NCBI RefSeq assembly: GCF_033170385.1
Contig: NZ_CP126170.1
Span: 3,434,001 to 3,498,000, forward strand
Reading direction: 5' to 3'
Length of the DNA: 64,000 bases
Source of the DNA: Xanthomonas rydalmerensis
Lineage (GTDB): Bacteria > Pseudomonadota > Gammaproteobacteria > Xanthomonadales > Xanthomonadaceae
A program made the translations under genes and the position numbers. Below, piece by piece: positions 47,473-55,708 of the stretch. Below the pieces are notes generated by a model. That model was not told the origin of the DNA. It did no database searches and saw only the letters and a program-made list of their open reading frames with translations. Position 1 is the first letter of the stretch. Each line of letters begins with the position of its first letter.

Positions 47473-47506
47473 GCAAGGCGGCTTGCTGCCGCCTGATCGT
47501 CTACGC

Positions 47507-47573
47507 GTAGGAGCGGCTTCAGCCGCGAGGGGCGTTACCGGTGATGCCTGTCGCGGCTGAAGCCGCTCCTACC
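47507..47573. repeat. Inverted doublet of GTAG-type REP palindromes
   Basis: GTAGGAGCGGCTTCAGCCGC at 47507 and its inverted copy (to 47573) with a 20-base spacer: a complete REP doublet, the arrangement thought to be the unit moved by RAYT transposases. The transcript would form a very stable stem between the convergent genes. Confidence 0.88.
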
Positions 47574-47647
47574 AAGATCAAGGGATACGCGAGCGACGTC
47601 GTGGCGGCAAGACGAATCCCCAATCCCCAATCACCACTCCCGGCCGC

Positions 47648-47992
47648 TCAAGCGGCCGCCGTAATGACGATCTCGATCTTCCAGGCCGGGTCGGCCAGCT
47701 TGGCCTGCACGGTGGCGCGGGCCGGGGTGTTGCCCGGGCTGACCCATTCTTCCCAGACCTTGTTCATTTCGGCGAACTCGGCCAGGTCGGTCATGTAGAT
47801 CTCGGCGCGCAGGATCCGGCTCTTGTCGGTGGCGGCGAGCGCCAGCAGCCGGTCGATCGCCGCCAGCACCTCGCGGGTCTGGCCGGCGATGTCGGCGCTG
47901 GTGTCCTCGGCGATTTGCCCGGCCAGGTAGGCCACGCCGTTGTGCACGGTCATTTCCGACATCCGCGGGCCGGTATCGAAACGCTGGATCAT
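47648..47992 (-). CDS. RidA-family enamine/imine deaminase
   Basis: 114 residues. Start MIQRFDTGPRMSEMTVHNGVAYLAGQIAED, and the catalytic Arg sits in SRILRAEIYMTDL (about residue 70). The late VSPGNTPARATVQAKLADPAWKIEIVITA is the RidA/YjgF signature. It hydrolyses reactive 2-aminoacrylate or related imines. This subgroup (Rid6/7-like, with GNTPARATVQ) is not the housekeeping RidA that usually lies beside thrB/ilv or spoT. The ATG overlaps the stop of the DUF998 gene upstream (ATGA), so they are co-translated. Confidence 0.9.
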   Translation of the reverse strand: MIQRFDTGPRMSEMTVHNGVAYLAGQIAEDTSADIAGQTREVLAAIDRLLALAATDKSRILRAEIYMTDLAEFAEMNKVWEEWVSPGNTPARATVQAKLADPAWKIEIVITAAA

Positions 47993-48681
47993 GATGCGCT
48001 GTCCTGTAGTGGGAAGACCGCGCCATTGTCGCGCGATTGCGCCGCGGCTGCAGGCGCCGGCCGCCACAGGCGATACGCCACCGGCAGCAGCCAGGCCAGG
48101 ATCAGCACGATCGCCAGCTTCTGGGTCAGCCCGCGCGGCGGCGCGCGCCACAGCACATGTACCCACAGCGCCACGAATCCCAGCACCGCCAGCAGCAACA
48201 ACGGCCCGGCACGGCGCTGCCACGCCTGCTGCCGGCGCAGCCAGGCACTTTGCAACAGCATCGCCGTGGTCACGCACAGGAACGCGGTCTGCGCGGATAG
48301 CCCGTGCACCAGCGGCGCCAGCAGCGGCGCGCGCTGCGGCAGGTAGCTGTCACCGACTGCGACCCCGCATAACCCCAGCGCCGCACAGCCGAACAGCAGT
48401 ACGGGCGCGCCGCTGCGCGCGCGTGGCGGCGCCTGCGCATACAAGCCGGCGGCCAACGCCATCACGCCGGCGGCCAGCAAAACGTAGACGGTGCGCAGCA
48501 CCAAGCCGCCAGGGCCATGCAGGTACTGGCTGAGCGTGGCCTGCTGCCAATGCAGATCGGCGCGCACGACCTGCAACGCCATCGCCACGCCGAGGAACAG
48601 CAGCGCCAGCAGCAGCGCCGCGGCACCGGCCAGGCGCGTCCAGCGCGGCGGCGCGGGAAAGGGAGATGCGGACAACGGCAT
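47989..48681 (-). CDS. DUF998-like membrane protein
   Basis: 230 residues from the ATG at 48681. About six hydrophobic segments, from TRLAGAAALLLALLFLGVAMALQVV onward, with a DLHWQQATLSQYLHGPGGLVLRTVYVLLAAG segment typical of DUF998, and a C-terminal loop rich in Ala and Gln. Function unknown. It resembles the family of the gene at 21045-21668, but not closely. Start supported by the divergent promoter gap; coupled to ridA. Confidence 0.75.
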   Translation of the reverse strand: MPLSASPFPAPPRWTRLAGAAALLLALLFLGVAMALQVVRADLHWQQATLSQYLHGPGGLVLRTVYVLLAAGVMALAAGLYAQAPPRARSGAPVLLFGCAALGLCGVAVGDSYLPQRAPLLAPLVHGLSAQTAFLCVTTAMLLQSAWLRRQQAWQRRAGPLLLLAVLGFVALWVHVLWRAPPRGLTQKLAIVLILAWLLPVAYRLWRPAPAAAAQSRDNGAVFPLQDSAS

Positions 48682-49175
48682 GACAGGCTCCGGAACCCAA
48701 CACAGACCATCGCCGCAAGCGCCGGCCATGGCCCCTGCCGCGGCCCCGACGCCGTGGCGACGTACGATTCCACTATCATGCGCGTCGCCGGCGTGGCCGG
48801 TATAGCCTAGAGCGCGTGATGCACGGTGAGAGGAGCGGCATGGTGATGGAGGGATCGGCATGCGCTGCGACGCGCGGCCAGGGATGGCACCAAGCCAACC
48901 CGCGCAGGGCCGGCTTCGCTCCGCTGTCGGGACGTGGCACGTTGCGTGCATCGAGGGGTTGCGCGACAGGCTGGGGCAACCCGCCTTGCTCCGGCACCTC
49001 ACACACCGCGTCGTAACCACCTGTCCATAGCCTTCTCCATGTTCCTTACACGCTCTCACCCAACCGGTATCGCGATGGCCTCTCTTCGTTCCGCTCTTCG
49101 TTCCGCCTGCAGTTCCGCTCCGACTCCGTCGCGCACCGCGCGCCGCGCGTCGTGGTGCCTGGCCGCCCGTCTGCA
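48682..49175. other. 494-base divergent spacer, no gene
   Basis: Between the divergent DUF998-ridA pair and mprF. No frame here looks coding. A short direct repeat (CTTCGTTCCGCT at about 49084 and 49096) lies just before mprF. The long leader could carry regulatory sequence for mprF. Confidence 0.5.
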
Positions 49176-51740
49176 ATGACCGACGCCACGCCCTCCGCTC
49201 CCGCGTCCACCCCCGGCTGGCGCCGTGCGCTGCCGGTGCTGGCCAGCCTGGCGATCCTGGCCCTGGCGCTGCATGCGCTGGCCACGGAGTTCAGTACCCA
49301 CGGCTACAGTGCGATCCGTCACGCCTTCAACCAGCTGAGCCTCAGCCAGATCGTGCTGACCCTGTTGCTGGGCCTGAGCAGCTATGCCTGCCTGATCGGC
49401 TTCGATGCCGTCGGCCTGCGCCGCAGCGGGCGCAAGCTGCACCCGATGCGGATCAGCATCACCGCGTTCCTGGCGCATGCGGTCGGGCAGACCCTGGGCT
49501 TCGCCGCGCTGACCGGCGGCGCGGTGCGCCTGCGCGGCTACGGCCGGGTCGGGCTGAGCCTGGCCGAGATCGGCCAGGTGGTGCTGATGAGCACGCTCGG
49601 CTTCGTGTTCGGCGCCTGGCTGCTGCTGGCGCTGGCCCTGACCCTGGAGCCGGCCGCGGCGGCGCTGGCGCTGCCGGTCGGCGCCACCGCGGTGCGCGCG
49701 ATCGGCATCGCGCTGTTGGTCGGCTTCGCCACGATGCTGCTGCTGGCCGGCCGCGACGGCCGCACCTTGCGTTGGCGCAACCATGAGCTGTGGCTGCCGG
49801 ACCGACGCACCACCCTGGGCGTGACCGCGTTGAGCGTGGTCGAGTTGGGTCTGGCCAGCGCCGCGTTCTACGTGCTGTTGCCCAACGAATCGGGGATCGA
49901 ATACATCGGTTTCGTCGGCCTGTACCTGGTCGCGGTGGTGGCGGGCCTGGTGTCGACCGTGCCGGCCGGCCTGGGTGTGTTCGAATGGAGCCTGCTCAAG
50001 CTGCTGCCCGGCGTGGCGCCGGCGGCGGTGCTGGCGGCGGCGCTCATCTACCGCATCACCTACTACGTGGTGCCGCTGCTGCTGTCGGTGCTGATGGCCT
50101 CGCTGTCCGGCCTGCGCCGGCCGCTGGTCGCCAGTGCCGGCGGGGTGCGCGTGGCCTGGCGCACGCTGCGCCCGTGGCTGCCACAGATCATCGCGTTGGC
50201 GGTGTTCGCGGTCGGCGCGGCGCTGGTCATCGACGGCACCCTGCCCACCCCCAAGCGCCGCCAGGACATGGCGCCGCTGTCGATCATGGAAACCTCGCAC
50301 CTGCTGGCCAGCCTCGGCGGCGTGGTGCTGCTGCTGATCGGCCAGGGCCTGCAGCGGCGCAGCCACGCGGCCTGGGTGCTGGCGATCGGCATCTGCGTGC
50401 TGCTGCCGTTGCCGGCCTGGCTGCGCGGCGGTCATGTCTCGGTGGCGTTGTCCTCGCTGGTGGTGGCGGTCGGCCTGTGGGGCGCGCGCCGCGAGTTCTA
50501 TCGCGAAGGCGCGCTGCTCGACGAGGCCTGGTCGTGGCCGTGGCTGCGCAACCTCGGCCTGGTACTGATCGCCACGATCTGGCTGCTGTTCTTCGTCTAC
50601 AGCCACGTCGAATACCAGAACGAGCTGTGGTGGGAGTTCGCCACTTCGGCCAATGCGCCGCGCGCGCTGCGCGCGGTGCTGCTGGTCAGCGTGGCGGTGG
50701 TGGTGTTCGGGCTGGCGCGGTTGCTGCACAGCACCCGCTCGCCGTTGCCGCCGGCCGATGGCGCGCAGCTGGACGCGCTGGCGCCGGTGCTGGCCGAGGC
50801 CACCGACACCCAGGCCTGCCTGGTGCTGACCGGCGACAAGGCCCTGCTGCAGGCCGAGGATGGCCCCGGTTTCGTGATGATGCAGCGCTATGGCGGCTCG
50901 CTGGTGGCAATGGGCGATCCGGTCGGCGCGCCGGAAGTGGCCCGCGCGCTGATCTGGCGCTTCCGCGAGGAAGCCGACCGCATGGGCCTGCGCCCGGTGT
51001 TCTACCAGGTCGGCGAGCAGCACTGGCAGACCTACCTGGACCTGGGCCTGACCCTGGTCAAGCTCGGCGAGGAAGCGATGGTGTCGCTGGAGGGTTTCCA
51101 CCTGGAGGGCCGCGACCGCGCCGACCTGCGCCAGGCCTGGAACCGCGGCAAGCGCAGCGGGCTGAGCTTCCGCATCGTCGAAACCGAGGCGGTGGACGCG
51201 CTGATGCCGGTGCTGGCCGAAGTCTCGCAGCAGTGGCTTGAGGACAAGGCCGGCGCCGAGAAGGGCTTCTCGCTGGGCAGCTTCGACCCGGCCTACCTGC
51301 GCCGCTTCCCGATCGCGGTGGTGGAGTTCGAGGGCAAGGTCGTGGCCTTCGCCAACCTGTGGCAGGCCCCGGCCGGCCACGAGCTGTCGGTGGACCTGAT
51401 GCGGCACATCGCCGATGCGCCGAAGGGCACCATGGATTTCCTGTTCATCGAGCTGTTCCTGTGGGGCCGCGACCAGGGCTACAAGCGCTTCTCGCTGGGC
51501 ATGGCGCCGCTGTCGGGCCTGGCCCAGCACCGCCTGGCCGGCCGCTGGAACCGCTTCGGCAACCTGATCGTGCGCCACGGCGAACGCTTCTACGGCTTCA
51601 CCGGCCTGCGCCGCTTCAAGTCCAAGTTCGCCCCCACCTGGCGCACCCGCTACCTCGCCGCGCCCGGCGGCATGCACCTGCCTGCTGCTCTGTTGGATGT
51701 GACCCGGTTGATCTCGCTGGATCCGCGCAAGCCGGAGTGA
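49176..51740 (+). CDS. mprF: MprF, lysyl-phosphatidylglycerol synthase and flippase
   Basis: 854 residues. About 13-14 membrane helices (residues 15-530) form the flippase, with the typical LTGGAVRLRGYG and YLVAVVAGLVSTVPAGLGVFE; the cytoplasmic DUF2156 synthase domain (about 545-850) has FVMMQRYGGSLVAMGDPVGAPE, EMVSLEGF-like motifs and YKRFSLGMAPLSGLAQHR. It moves lysine (or alanine in some) from tRNA to phosphatidylglycerol and flips the product outward, lowering surface charge and giving resistance to cationic peptides and acid. A convergent VirJ/AcvB-type gene follows. Confidence 0.93.
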   Translation: MTDATPSAPASTPGWRRALPVLASLAILALALHALATEFSTHGYSAIRHAFNQLSLSQIVLTLLLGLSSYACLIGFDAVGLRRSGRKLHPMRISITAFLAHAVGQTLGFAALTGGAVRLRGYGRVGLSLAEIGQVVLMSTLGFVFGAWLLLALALTLEPAAAALALPVGATAVRAIGIALLVGFATMLLLAGRDGRTLRWRNHELWLPDRRTTLGVTALSVVELGLASAAFYVLLPNESGIEYIGFVGLYLVAVVAGLVSTVPAGLGVFEWSLLKLLPGVAPAAVLAAALIYRITYYVVPLLLSVLMASLSGLRRPLVASAGGVRVAWRTLRPWLPQIIALAVFAVGAALVIDGTLPTPKRRQDMAPLSIMETSHLLASLGGVVLLLIGQGLQRRSHAAWVLAIGICVLLPLPAWLRGGHVSVALSSLVVAVGLWGARREFYREGALLDEAWSWPWLRNLGLVLIATIWLLFFVYSHVEYQNELWWEFATSANAPRALRAVLLVSVAVVVFGLARLLHSTRSPLPPADGAQLDALAPVLAEATDTQACLVLTGDKALLQAEDGPGFVMMQRYGGSLVAMGDPVGAPEVARALIWRFREEADRMGLRPVFYQVGEQHWQTYLDLGLTLVKLGEEAMVSLEGFHLEGRDRADLRQAWNRGKRSGLSFRIVETEAVDALMPVLAEVSQQWLEDKAGAEKGFSLGSFDPAYLRRFPIAVVEFEGKVVAFANLWQAPAGHELSVDLMRHIADAPKGTMDFLFIELFLWGRDQGYKRFSLGMAPLSGLAQHRLAGRWNRFGNLIVRHGERFYGFTGLRRFKSKFAPTWRTRYLAAPGGMHLPAALLDVTRLISLDPRKPE

Positions 51741-51742
51741 GC

Positions 51743-51771
51743 CGGGATTGGGGAGTCGGGATTGGGGATTG
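51743..51771. repeat. GGGATTG/GGGAGTC heptamer array
   Basis: Four heptamers directly after the mprF stop; an inverted array is at 52042-52080 after the VirJ stop. Confidence 0.75.
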
Positions 51772-51816
51772 GCGCGGCGCCCCCGTTTGCCGGGGCATTG
51801 CGAGGCTGCGCGCCGC

Positions 51817-51906
51817 ACCCTCATCCGCCCCTGCGGGGCACATTCTCCCACAGGGAAAACGATTAGCCCCTCTCCCCCCGGGAGAGGGGTTGGGGTGAGG
51901 GTACGA
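51817..51906. repeat. Palindromic 'CCCTCA ... TGAGGG' repeat
   Basis: Related to the larger element at 40129-40312: ACCCTCATCCGCCCC at one end and GGAGAGGGGTTGGGGTGAGG at the other, with an internal pairing region. Lies between the convergent mprF and virJ genes. Confidence 0.75.
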
Positions 51907-51976
51907 CCGCCATGGAGCGCCCGGCGGCGGCCAGCCACGCTCGCCGCCTTGCAGGACCGATGTTTCAGTGGTCCGC

Positions 51977-51999
51977 GTCGCGGCTGAAGCCGCTCCTAC
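51977..51999. repeat. GTAG-type REP palindrome, reverse orientation
   Basis: GTCGCGGCTGAAGCCGCTCC followed by TAC: reverse copy of the REP core, single rather than paired. Confidence 0.85.
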
Positions 52000-52041
52000 G
52001 ACGACGCTAGCAGGCAAGTCCGCACCGGCGAACCAGCCCAC

Positions 52042-52080
52042 CAATCCCCAACCCCCAATCCCGCCCCCCCAATCCCGGCT
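52042..52080. repeat. AATCCCC-type heptamer array
   Basis: Five heptamers with some G/C-only decay, adjoining the stop of the VirJ-like gene. Confidence 0.75.
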
Positions 52081-52081
52081 T

Positions 52082-53506
52082 CTACTGAATCCGCTGCAGG
52101 ATCTGCTTGGCCAGCGTCGCGTAATCACCCTGGAAATGATGGTCGCCGGGCAGCTTGACCAGTTGCGGCCCGCCCTTGGGCAGGTCCGGGCACAGCGCGT
52201 CGTCATCGTCCTCGCCGTAGATGCACAGGGTCTGCGCCGGCGGCATCTTCGCCACTTCCGGGGCGATCGGCAGGCCGTCGTCGCCGGAACTGATCCAGTT
52301 GGACACGTGGAACTCGTAGTCGGCGGTCTTGCCGACCGACAGCAAGGCGGTGAGCTGCACCTGGTCGCGCATCGCTTCCGGCAATTGGTTGTAGGCCGCC
52401 GGCAGCACGTCGGCGCCCTGCGAGAAGCCGATCAGCACCACGCGCCCGCGCTGCCACAGGTGGCTGTAGTGGCGGTAGATGCGGTCCAGGTCGGTAGCGA
52501 AGCCCTGCGGCGTGCGCTCGCTCCAGAAGTAGCGCAGCGAATCCACGCCCACCACCGGGATGCCGGCCTTGGCCAGGGCGCCGGCGACCTGCTGGTCGAG
52601 CCCGGCCCAGCCGCCGTCGCCGGAGACGAAGATCGCGAACACGTTGCCGTTGTCGGCATCGCCCGCGCCCGCGGCGGCCGGCACGTCGACCACCGGCAGC
52701 CCGGCCAGGTCGGCCGGCGTCGGCGGCAGGCTGACGCCGGGCCGATCGCCCAGCGAACGCACCGCCGCGCGCAGCCCAGGCAACGCATCGCCGCTGGCGC
52801 TGCGGCGGAACTGCCGCGCCTGCGCCACCTTCTGCACGAACGCGTCGCTCTGCTGGGTGCAGCGGTCGCGGCGGCTCTTGGCGTCGAGCGCCGCCAGCCA
52901 CGGCACCGGCAGCGCGGTCGGCTTCAACGCACGCGCCGGCGCGGTGATGCCGGCGCCGCAGATCTGGTCGTCCAGCACCTGCACCGGGCAGAAATCCTCG
53001 GTCAGCAGGCCCGCCAGCAGATGCTTGGGCGCCTGCGCGGCGACCGCGTAGGCCAGCGCGGCGCCATCGCCATCGCCGACCAGCAACGGCAGGTGGTAGG
53101 TCGGCACGTGGAAATAGGCCTGCACGTAGCGCGAGAAGTTCTCCACGTCGCCGGCGGAGAAGCCGCAGGTGCCGTCGATCTTGGCCAGTACCGCCTGCAG
53201 GTGCGCGCTGTCGATCACCGCGACCATCGCGCCATCGTCGCGCAGCGCCTCGATCTGGCGCGTGCGCTCGGCGTCGGCGTGCTTGCCGCCGGCGAACCAC
53301 AGCACCACGCGCTGTGCGTTGCCCTTGGGCAACAGCACCGGCACCTGCTCGAAGCGGCCGTGGCTGAGCTTTTCCGGCGCCGCGGCCGGTGCGCCGGCAC
53401 GCGGTGCGGCAGCGGCCGCAGCGCCAGGTGCTGCGCCGGCGACGCCGGCCGCGAGCAGTCCGCCCAATGCACATCCCCACATCCAACCGCCACGCTTCTG
53501 CATCAT
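52082..53506 (-). CDS. VirJ/AcvB-family periplasmic hydrolase
   Basis: 474 residues from the first of two adjacent ATG codons (53506, 53503). Signal peptide (about 1-35). Two alpha/beta-hydrolase-like halves: the first (about 50-250) with VLWFAGGK; the second (about 275-474) with AIFVSGDGGWAGLDQQVAGAL, VVGVDSLRYFWSERTPQG, the nucleophile elbow GFSQGAD, and GDHHFQGDY supplying the His. Family knowledge: AcvB of Agrobacterium hydrolyses lysyl-phosphatidylglycerol in the periplasm and is encoded with the lysyl-PG synthase gene. Its position facing mprF fits that role well. Confidence 0.88.
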   Translation of the reverse strand: MMQKRGGWMWGCALGGLLAAGVAGAAPGAAAAAAPRAGAPAAAPEKLSHGRFEQVPVLLPKGNAQRVVLWFAGGKHADAERTRQIEALRDDGAMVAVIDSAHLQAVLAKIDGTCGFSAGDVENFSRYVQAYFHVPTYHLPLLVGDGDGAALAYAVAAQAPKHLLAGLLTEDFCPVQVLDDQICGAGITAPARALKPTALPVPWLAALDAKSRRDRCTQQSDAFVQKVAQARQFRRSASGDALPGLRAAVRSLGDRPGVSLPPTPADLAGLPVVDVPAAAGAGDADNGNVFAIFVSGDGGWAGLDQQVAGALAKAGIPVVGVDSLRYFWSERTPQGFATDLDRIYRHYSHLWQRGRVVLIGFSQGADVLPAAYNQLPEAMRDQVQLTALLSVGKTADYEFHVSNWISSGDDGLPIAPEVAKMPPAQTLCIYGEDDDDALCPDLPKGGPQLVKLPGDHHFQGDYATLAKQILQRIQ

Positions 53507-53628
53507 CCAGCCATCCTGAAAAGGCGCGTTAAAGATAATCCCGAACGGCGGCGACGCGAAGCGCGGCGCGCCCTGCGGTTCATGCCAGGTACGCCGGACC
53601 TGGGCCATCGCCCTGCATCGGCGGGCCG

Positions 53629-53814
53629 TCAGGCGTCCGCGTCGGCACCGGGATGACGCAGCCGCCAGGCCGCCAGTGCCTGCCGATAGCGCTCCAGTTC
53701 CTCGTGGTAGAGGTCGTAGACGCACAACGGGCAGCCGCTATCGCAGCAGTCGCTGGGACCGGGCGGCAGCGGCGCCTGCGGGCGGGGATCGGCGTTGGCG
53801 GCAGGGTCGGACAT
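53629..53814 (-). CDS. Oxidoreductase-like domain small protein
   Basis: 61 residues. The core DCCDSGCPLCVYDLYHEELERY (about 22-43) is the short Cys-rich 'oxidoreductase-like' domain found at the N-terminus of some reductases and as stand-alone bacterial proteins. Four Cys, three closely spaced, may bind zinc or a cluster. Pro-rich head. No partner is evident. Confidence 0.8.
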   Translation of the reverse strand: MSDPAANADPRPQAPLPPGPSDCCDSGCPLCVYDLYHEELERYRQALAAWRLRHPGADADA

Positions 53815-53892
53815 GAGGCTCCGTGGCAGCGGCCGGGGCGGACCGGCGCGGCAGTGTAGAAGAAGGCGGTGCTGGCCGCGGTCACTACTCCG

Positions 53893-54492
53893 TCAGCCGA
53901 CGGCCTGGCGCAGGTTGGCGCGCGCGGCCGCGTCGTAGCGCGTGTGGAACCGCTCGCTGAGGAAGATGCGCGGCTGCGCCAGCACGGTACGCAGGAAGGC
54001 GCGGCGCTTGCGCCGGTACAACCAGCCCGGCACTACCCCGCGGTACTCCTCGGCAATGGCGCGGTCGTAGGCGGCAAAGGCCTCGGGCGTAGCGCCGAGG
54101 ATCGCCATGTCGCAATCCAGGAACAGCGCCGCGTCCGCATCCACCGACGCCGTGGTCAATTGCCCATGACGCGCGGTGAGTTCGATCAGCGCAGCCACCC
54201 GCGCCACATCTACGCCGGCGTCCGGCAGCCACTGCGCGATCGCCGCCTCGGCCAGGCGCGCGGACTGCGCTTCGTTGTCGCCGCGGCCAGCGCGGTACAC
54301 CGCATCGTGATAGAGCACGGCCAGGTAGACCTCGCGCGGCTGCTGCCAGCCGCTGTCGACAGCGACCTCGGCGTAATGCGCCAGCACTGCCTCGACGTGG
54401 CCGAAATGGTGATACGCCCGCGGCGGCTCGGCGTAGGCGGCCCGCAGTTGCGTCCATTGCGCATCGGGCAGCGCGAGCGGCGCCGCGTTCAT
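53893..54492 (-). CDS. HD-domain metal-dependent phosphohydrolase
   Basis: 199 residues. HD-superfamily ligands: H28-H29 in AYHHFGHVE, the HD pair in VLYHDAVYRAG (about residues 62-63), and a downstream D in LDCDMAILG (about 130). It resembles the COG4339 group of predicted metal-dependent phosphohydrolases, related to nucleotide-hydrolysing HD enzymes. The ATG overlaps the thpR stop (ATGA), suggesting that the two act on RNA- or nucleotide-derived products. Confidence 0.85.
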   Translation of the reverse strand: MNAAPLALPDAQWTQLRAAYAEPPRAYHHFGHVEAVLAHYAEVAVDSGWQQPREVYLAVLYHDAVYRAGRGDNEAQSARLAEAAIAQWLPDAGVDVARVAALIELTARHGQLTTASVDADAALFLDCDMAILGATPEAFAAYDRAIAEEYRGVVPGWLYRRKRRAFLRTVLAQPRIFLSERFHTRYDAAARANLRQAVG

Positions 54493-55160
54493 GCGTTGCG
54501 CTGCGCAGGGTCGGCGCGCAAAGGCCAGTGGGCTTCGTGCAGATAGCGTCCCTGGCCCTGCACGCTGCGGATCAGACTCAGCGACCCCGCCTGCCAGGGC
54601 AACGCCGACACGCGCTGCGGCGCCAGCGTCTGGTCGACATAGGCCAGGGTCATGTGCGGCAGATAGGCGCCGTCGGCGCGCGGCGCCACACCGTGTCGAA
54701 CCAACAGCTGTTGCAGCGCTTGGCGCAGGGCCAGCAGCGGCGCGGGCTCGCCGTCACCGCGCAGCACCAGCGGTCGGCTGCGCGCGCGGCTATCGAAGGT
54801 CGCCGCCTGATCGAACGCCATTGCGAATGGTGCGGCCGCAAGCGCCTGTCCCGCAGCGCAGGCCTGCTCTAGCAAGCGTGGCGGGATCCCGGCGTACTCG
54901 CCGAGATAGTGCAAGGTCACATGCAGCCGCTCCGGCGGCAGCGCGCGTCCCTGCAATCCGTGCTCGTGGCAAAGCTGCCGACCAAGGCGATGCACCGCCT
55001 GCGCCGTCTGCGCGTCCGGCAACAAGGCGAAGAACAGGCTTTCGCGCGCGGCGGGCGCGTCGAAACCGAGCGAGAACTGGGCGCCGGCAGGCGCGGCATC
55101 GGGATACATGGCGGAAGCGGCAAACGCCGCAATCGGGTCGGGCAGCGGTCGAGCGTGCAT
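54489..55160 (-). CDS. thpR: ThpR, RNA 2',3'-cyclic phosphodiesterase
   Basis: 223 residues from the ATG at 55160; a GTG four codons upstream is possible. The 2H phosphoesterase fold starts at about residue 41 (SLFFALLPDAQTAQAV). Catalytic HxT motifs: HVTLHYLGEY (His 80) and HMTLAYVDQ (about 172). It hydrolyses 2',3'-cyclic phosphate to 2'-phosphate on RNA ends. The first 40 residues are an extension compared with E. coli ThpR (176) and may be partly unneeded; MYPDAAPAG at residue 18 is an internal alternative start. Coupled to the HD gene. Confidence 0.9.
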   Translation of the reverse strand: MHARPLPDPIAAFAASAMYPDAAPAGAQFSLGFDAPAARESLFFALLPDAQTAQAVHRLGRQLCHEHGLQGRALPPERLHVTLHYLGEYAGIPPRLLEQACAAGQALAAAPFAMAFDQAATFDSRARSRPLVLRGDGEPAPLLALRQALQQLLVRHGVAPRADGAYLPHMTLAYVDQTLAPQRVSALPWQAGSLSLIRSVQGQGRYLHEAHWPLRADPAQRNA

Positions 55161-55200
55161 GGTAGCAAGCACGCCCTACCGCTGCAGACCATCGGCACGC

Positions 55201-55238
55201 CGACCCGGCCAGCGCCGCGATGGCGGCGCTCCGGGTCG
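55201..55238 (-). terminator. Hairpin after the PA2169-type gene
   Basis: Strong imperfect stem CGACCCGG-CC-AGCGCCGC with GCGGCGCT-CCGGGTCG and a 4-base loop, 15 bases beyond the stop on the minus strand. No T run. Confidence 0.6.
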
Positions 55239-55252
55239 GCGGCAGGCGGCGA

Positions 55253-55708
55253 TTACGCCGCGTTCTTCATCGCGTGCTTGCGGGTGCGCATCACGTCGTG
55301 GCAGGCGCGCACTTCCGGCAGCAGGCGGGTGGCGGCGTCGCGCGCGGCGACCGGGGTATCGGCATCGGCAATGGTCTCGTTGAAGGCCTTCAGCAGGCGA
55401 TCCTCGGACTCTTCCAGCTCGGCGACGTAGCCGTACTTGGTGTCGCCCAGCGCGGCACGGACCTTACCGTACATCTGCTGCATGCTGCCGACCATGGTGC
55501 CGTGGTCTTCCGGCTTGCCGCCGACCGACTGCACCACCGCACTCAGGCTGCTGACGATGTCCGCCTTGACGCCGGCGATGCGCAGGAACAGCGCGGAGAG
55601 CTCGGCGTCGCCCACCTTCTTCGCGGCTTCTTCGTAGAAGTCCTTGCCGTCGCGGGAAATGGCGATGAGGTCGTTGAGGCTGTGGGTGGTCTTGCTCTGA
55701 ATGCTCAT
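55253..55708 (-). CDS. PA2169-family four-helix-bundle (DUF2383) protein
   Basis: 151 residues from the ATG at 55708, preceded by AGGAGTTCTCC. Ferritin-like helices: LNDLIAISRDGKDFYEEAAKKV, ELSALFLRIAGVKADIVSSL, YGYVAELEESEDRLLKAFNETI and LLPEVRACHDVMRTRKHAM. A Glu/His pattern (EE at about 26, E at about 100 and 103, H at 137) could bind metal. Family members are stress-induced and of unclear function. It stands alone with its own hairpin. Confidence 0.9.
   Translation of the reverse strand: MSIQSKTTHSLNDLIAISRDGKDFYEEAAKKVGDAELSALFLRIAGVKADIVSSLSAVVQSVGGKPEDHGTMVGSMQQMYGKVRAALGDTKYGYVAELEESEDRLLKAFNETIADADTPVAARDAATRLLPEVRACHDVMRTRKHAMKNAA

Noticed and set aside
48816..49179. Small frames in the mprF leader
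   Set aside because: Short, atypical composition, overlapping in several frames; nothing supports translation.
49056..51938. 960-codon minus-strand frame
   Set aside because: Antisense to mprF, Gln/Arg/His-rich, no family.
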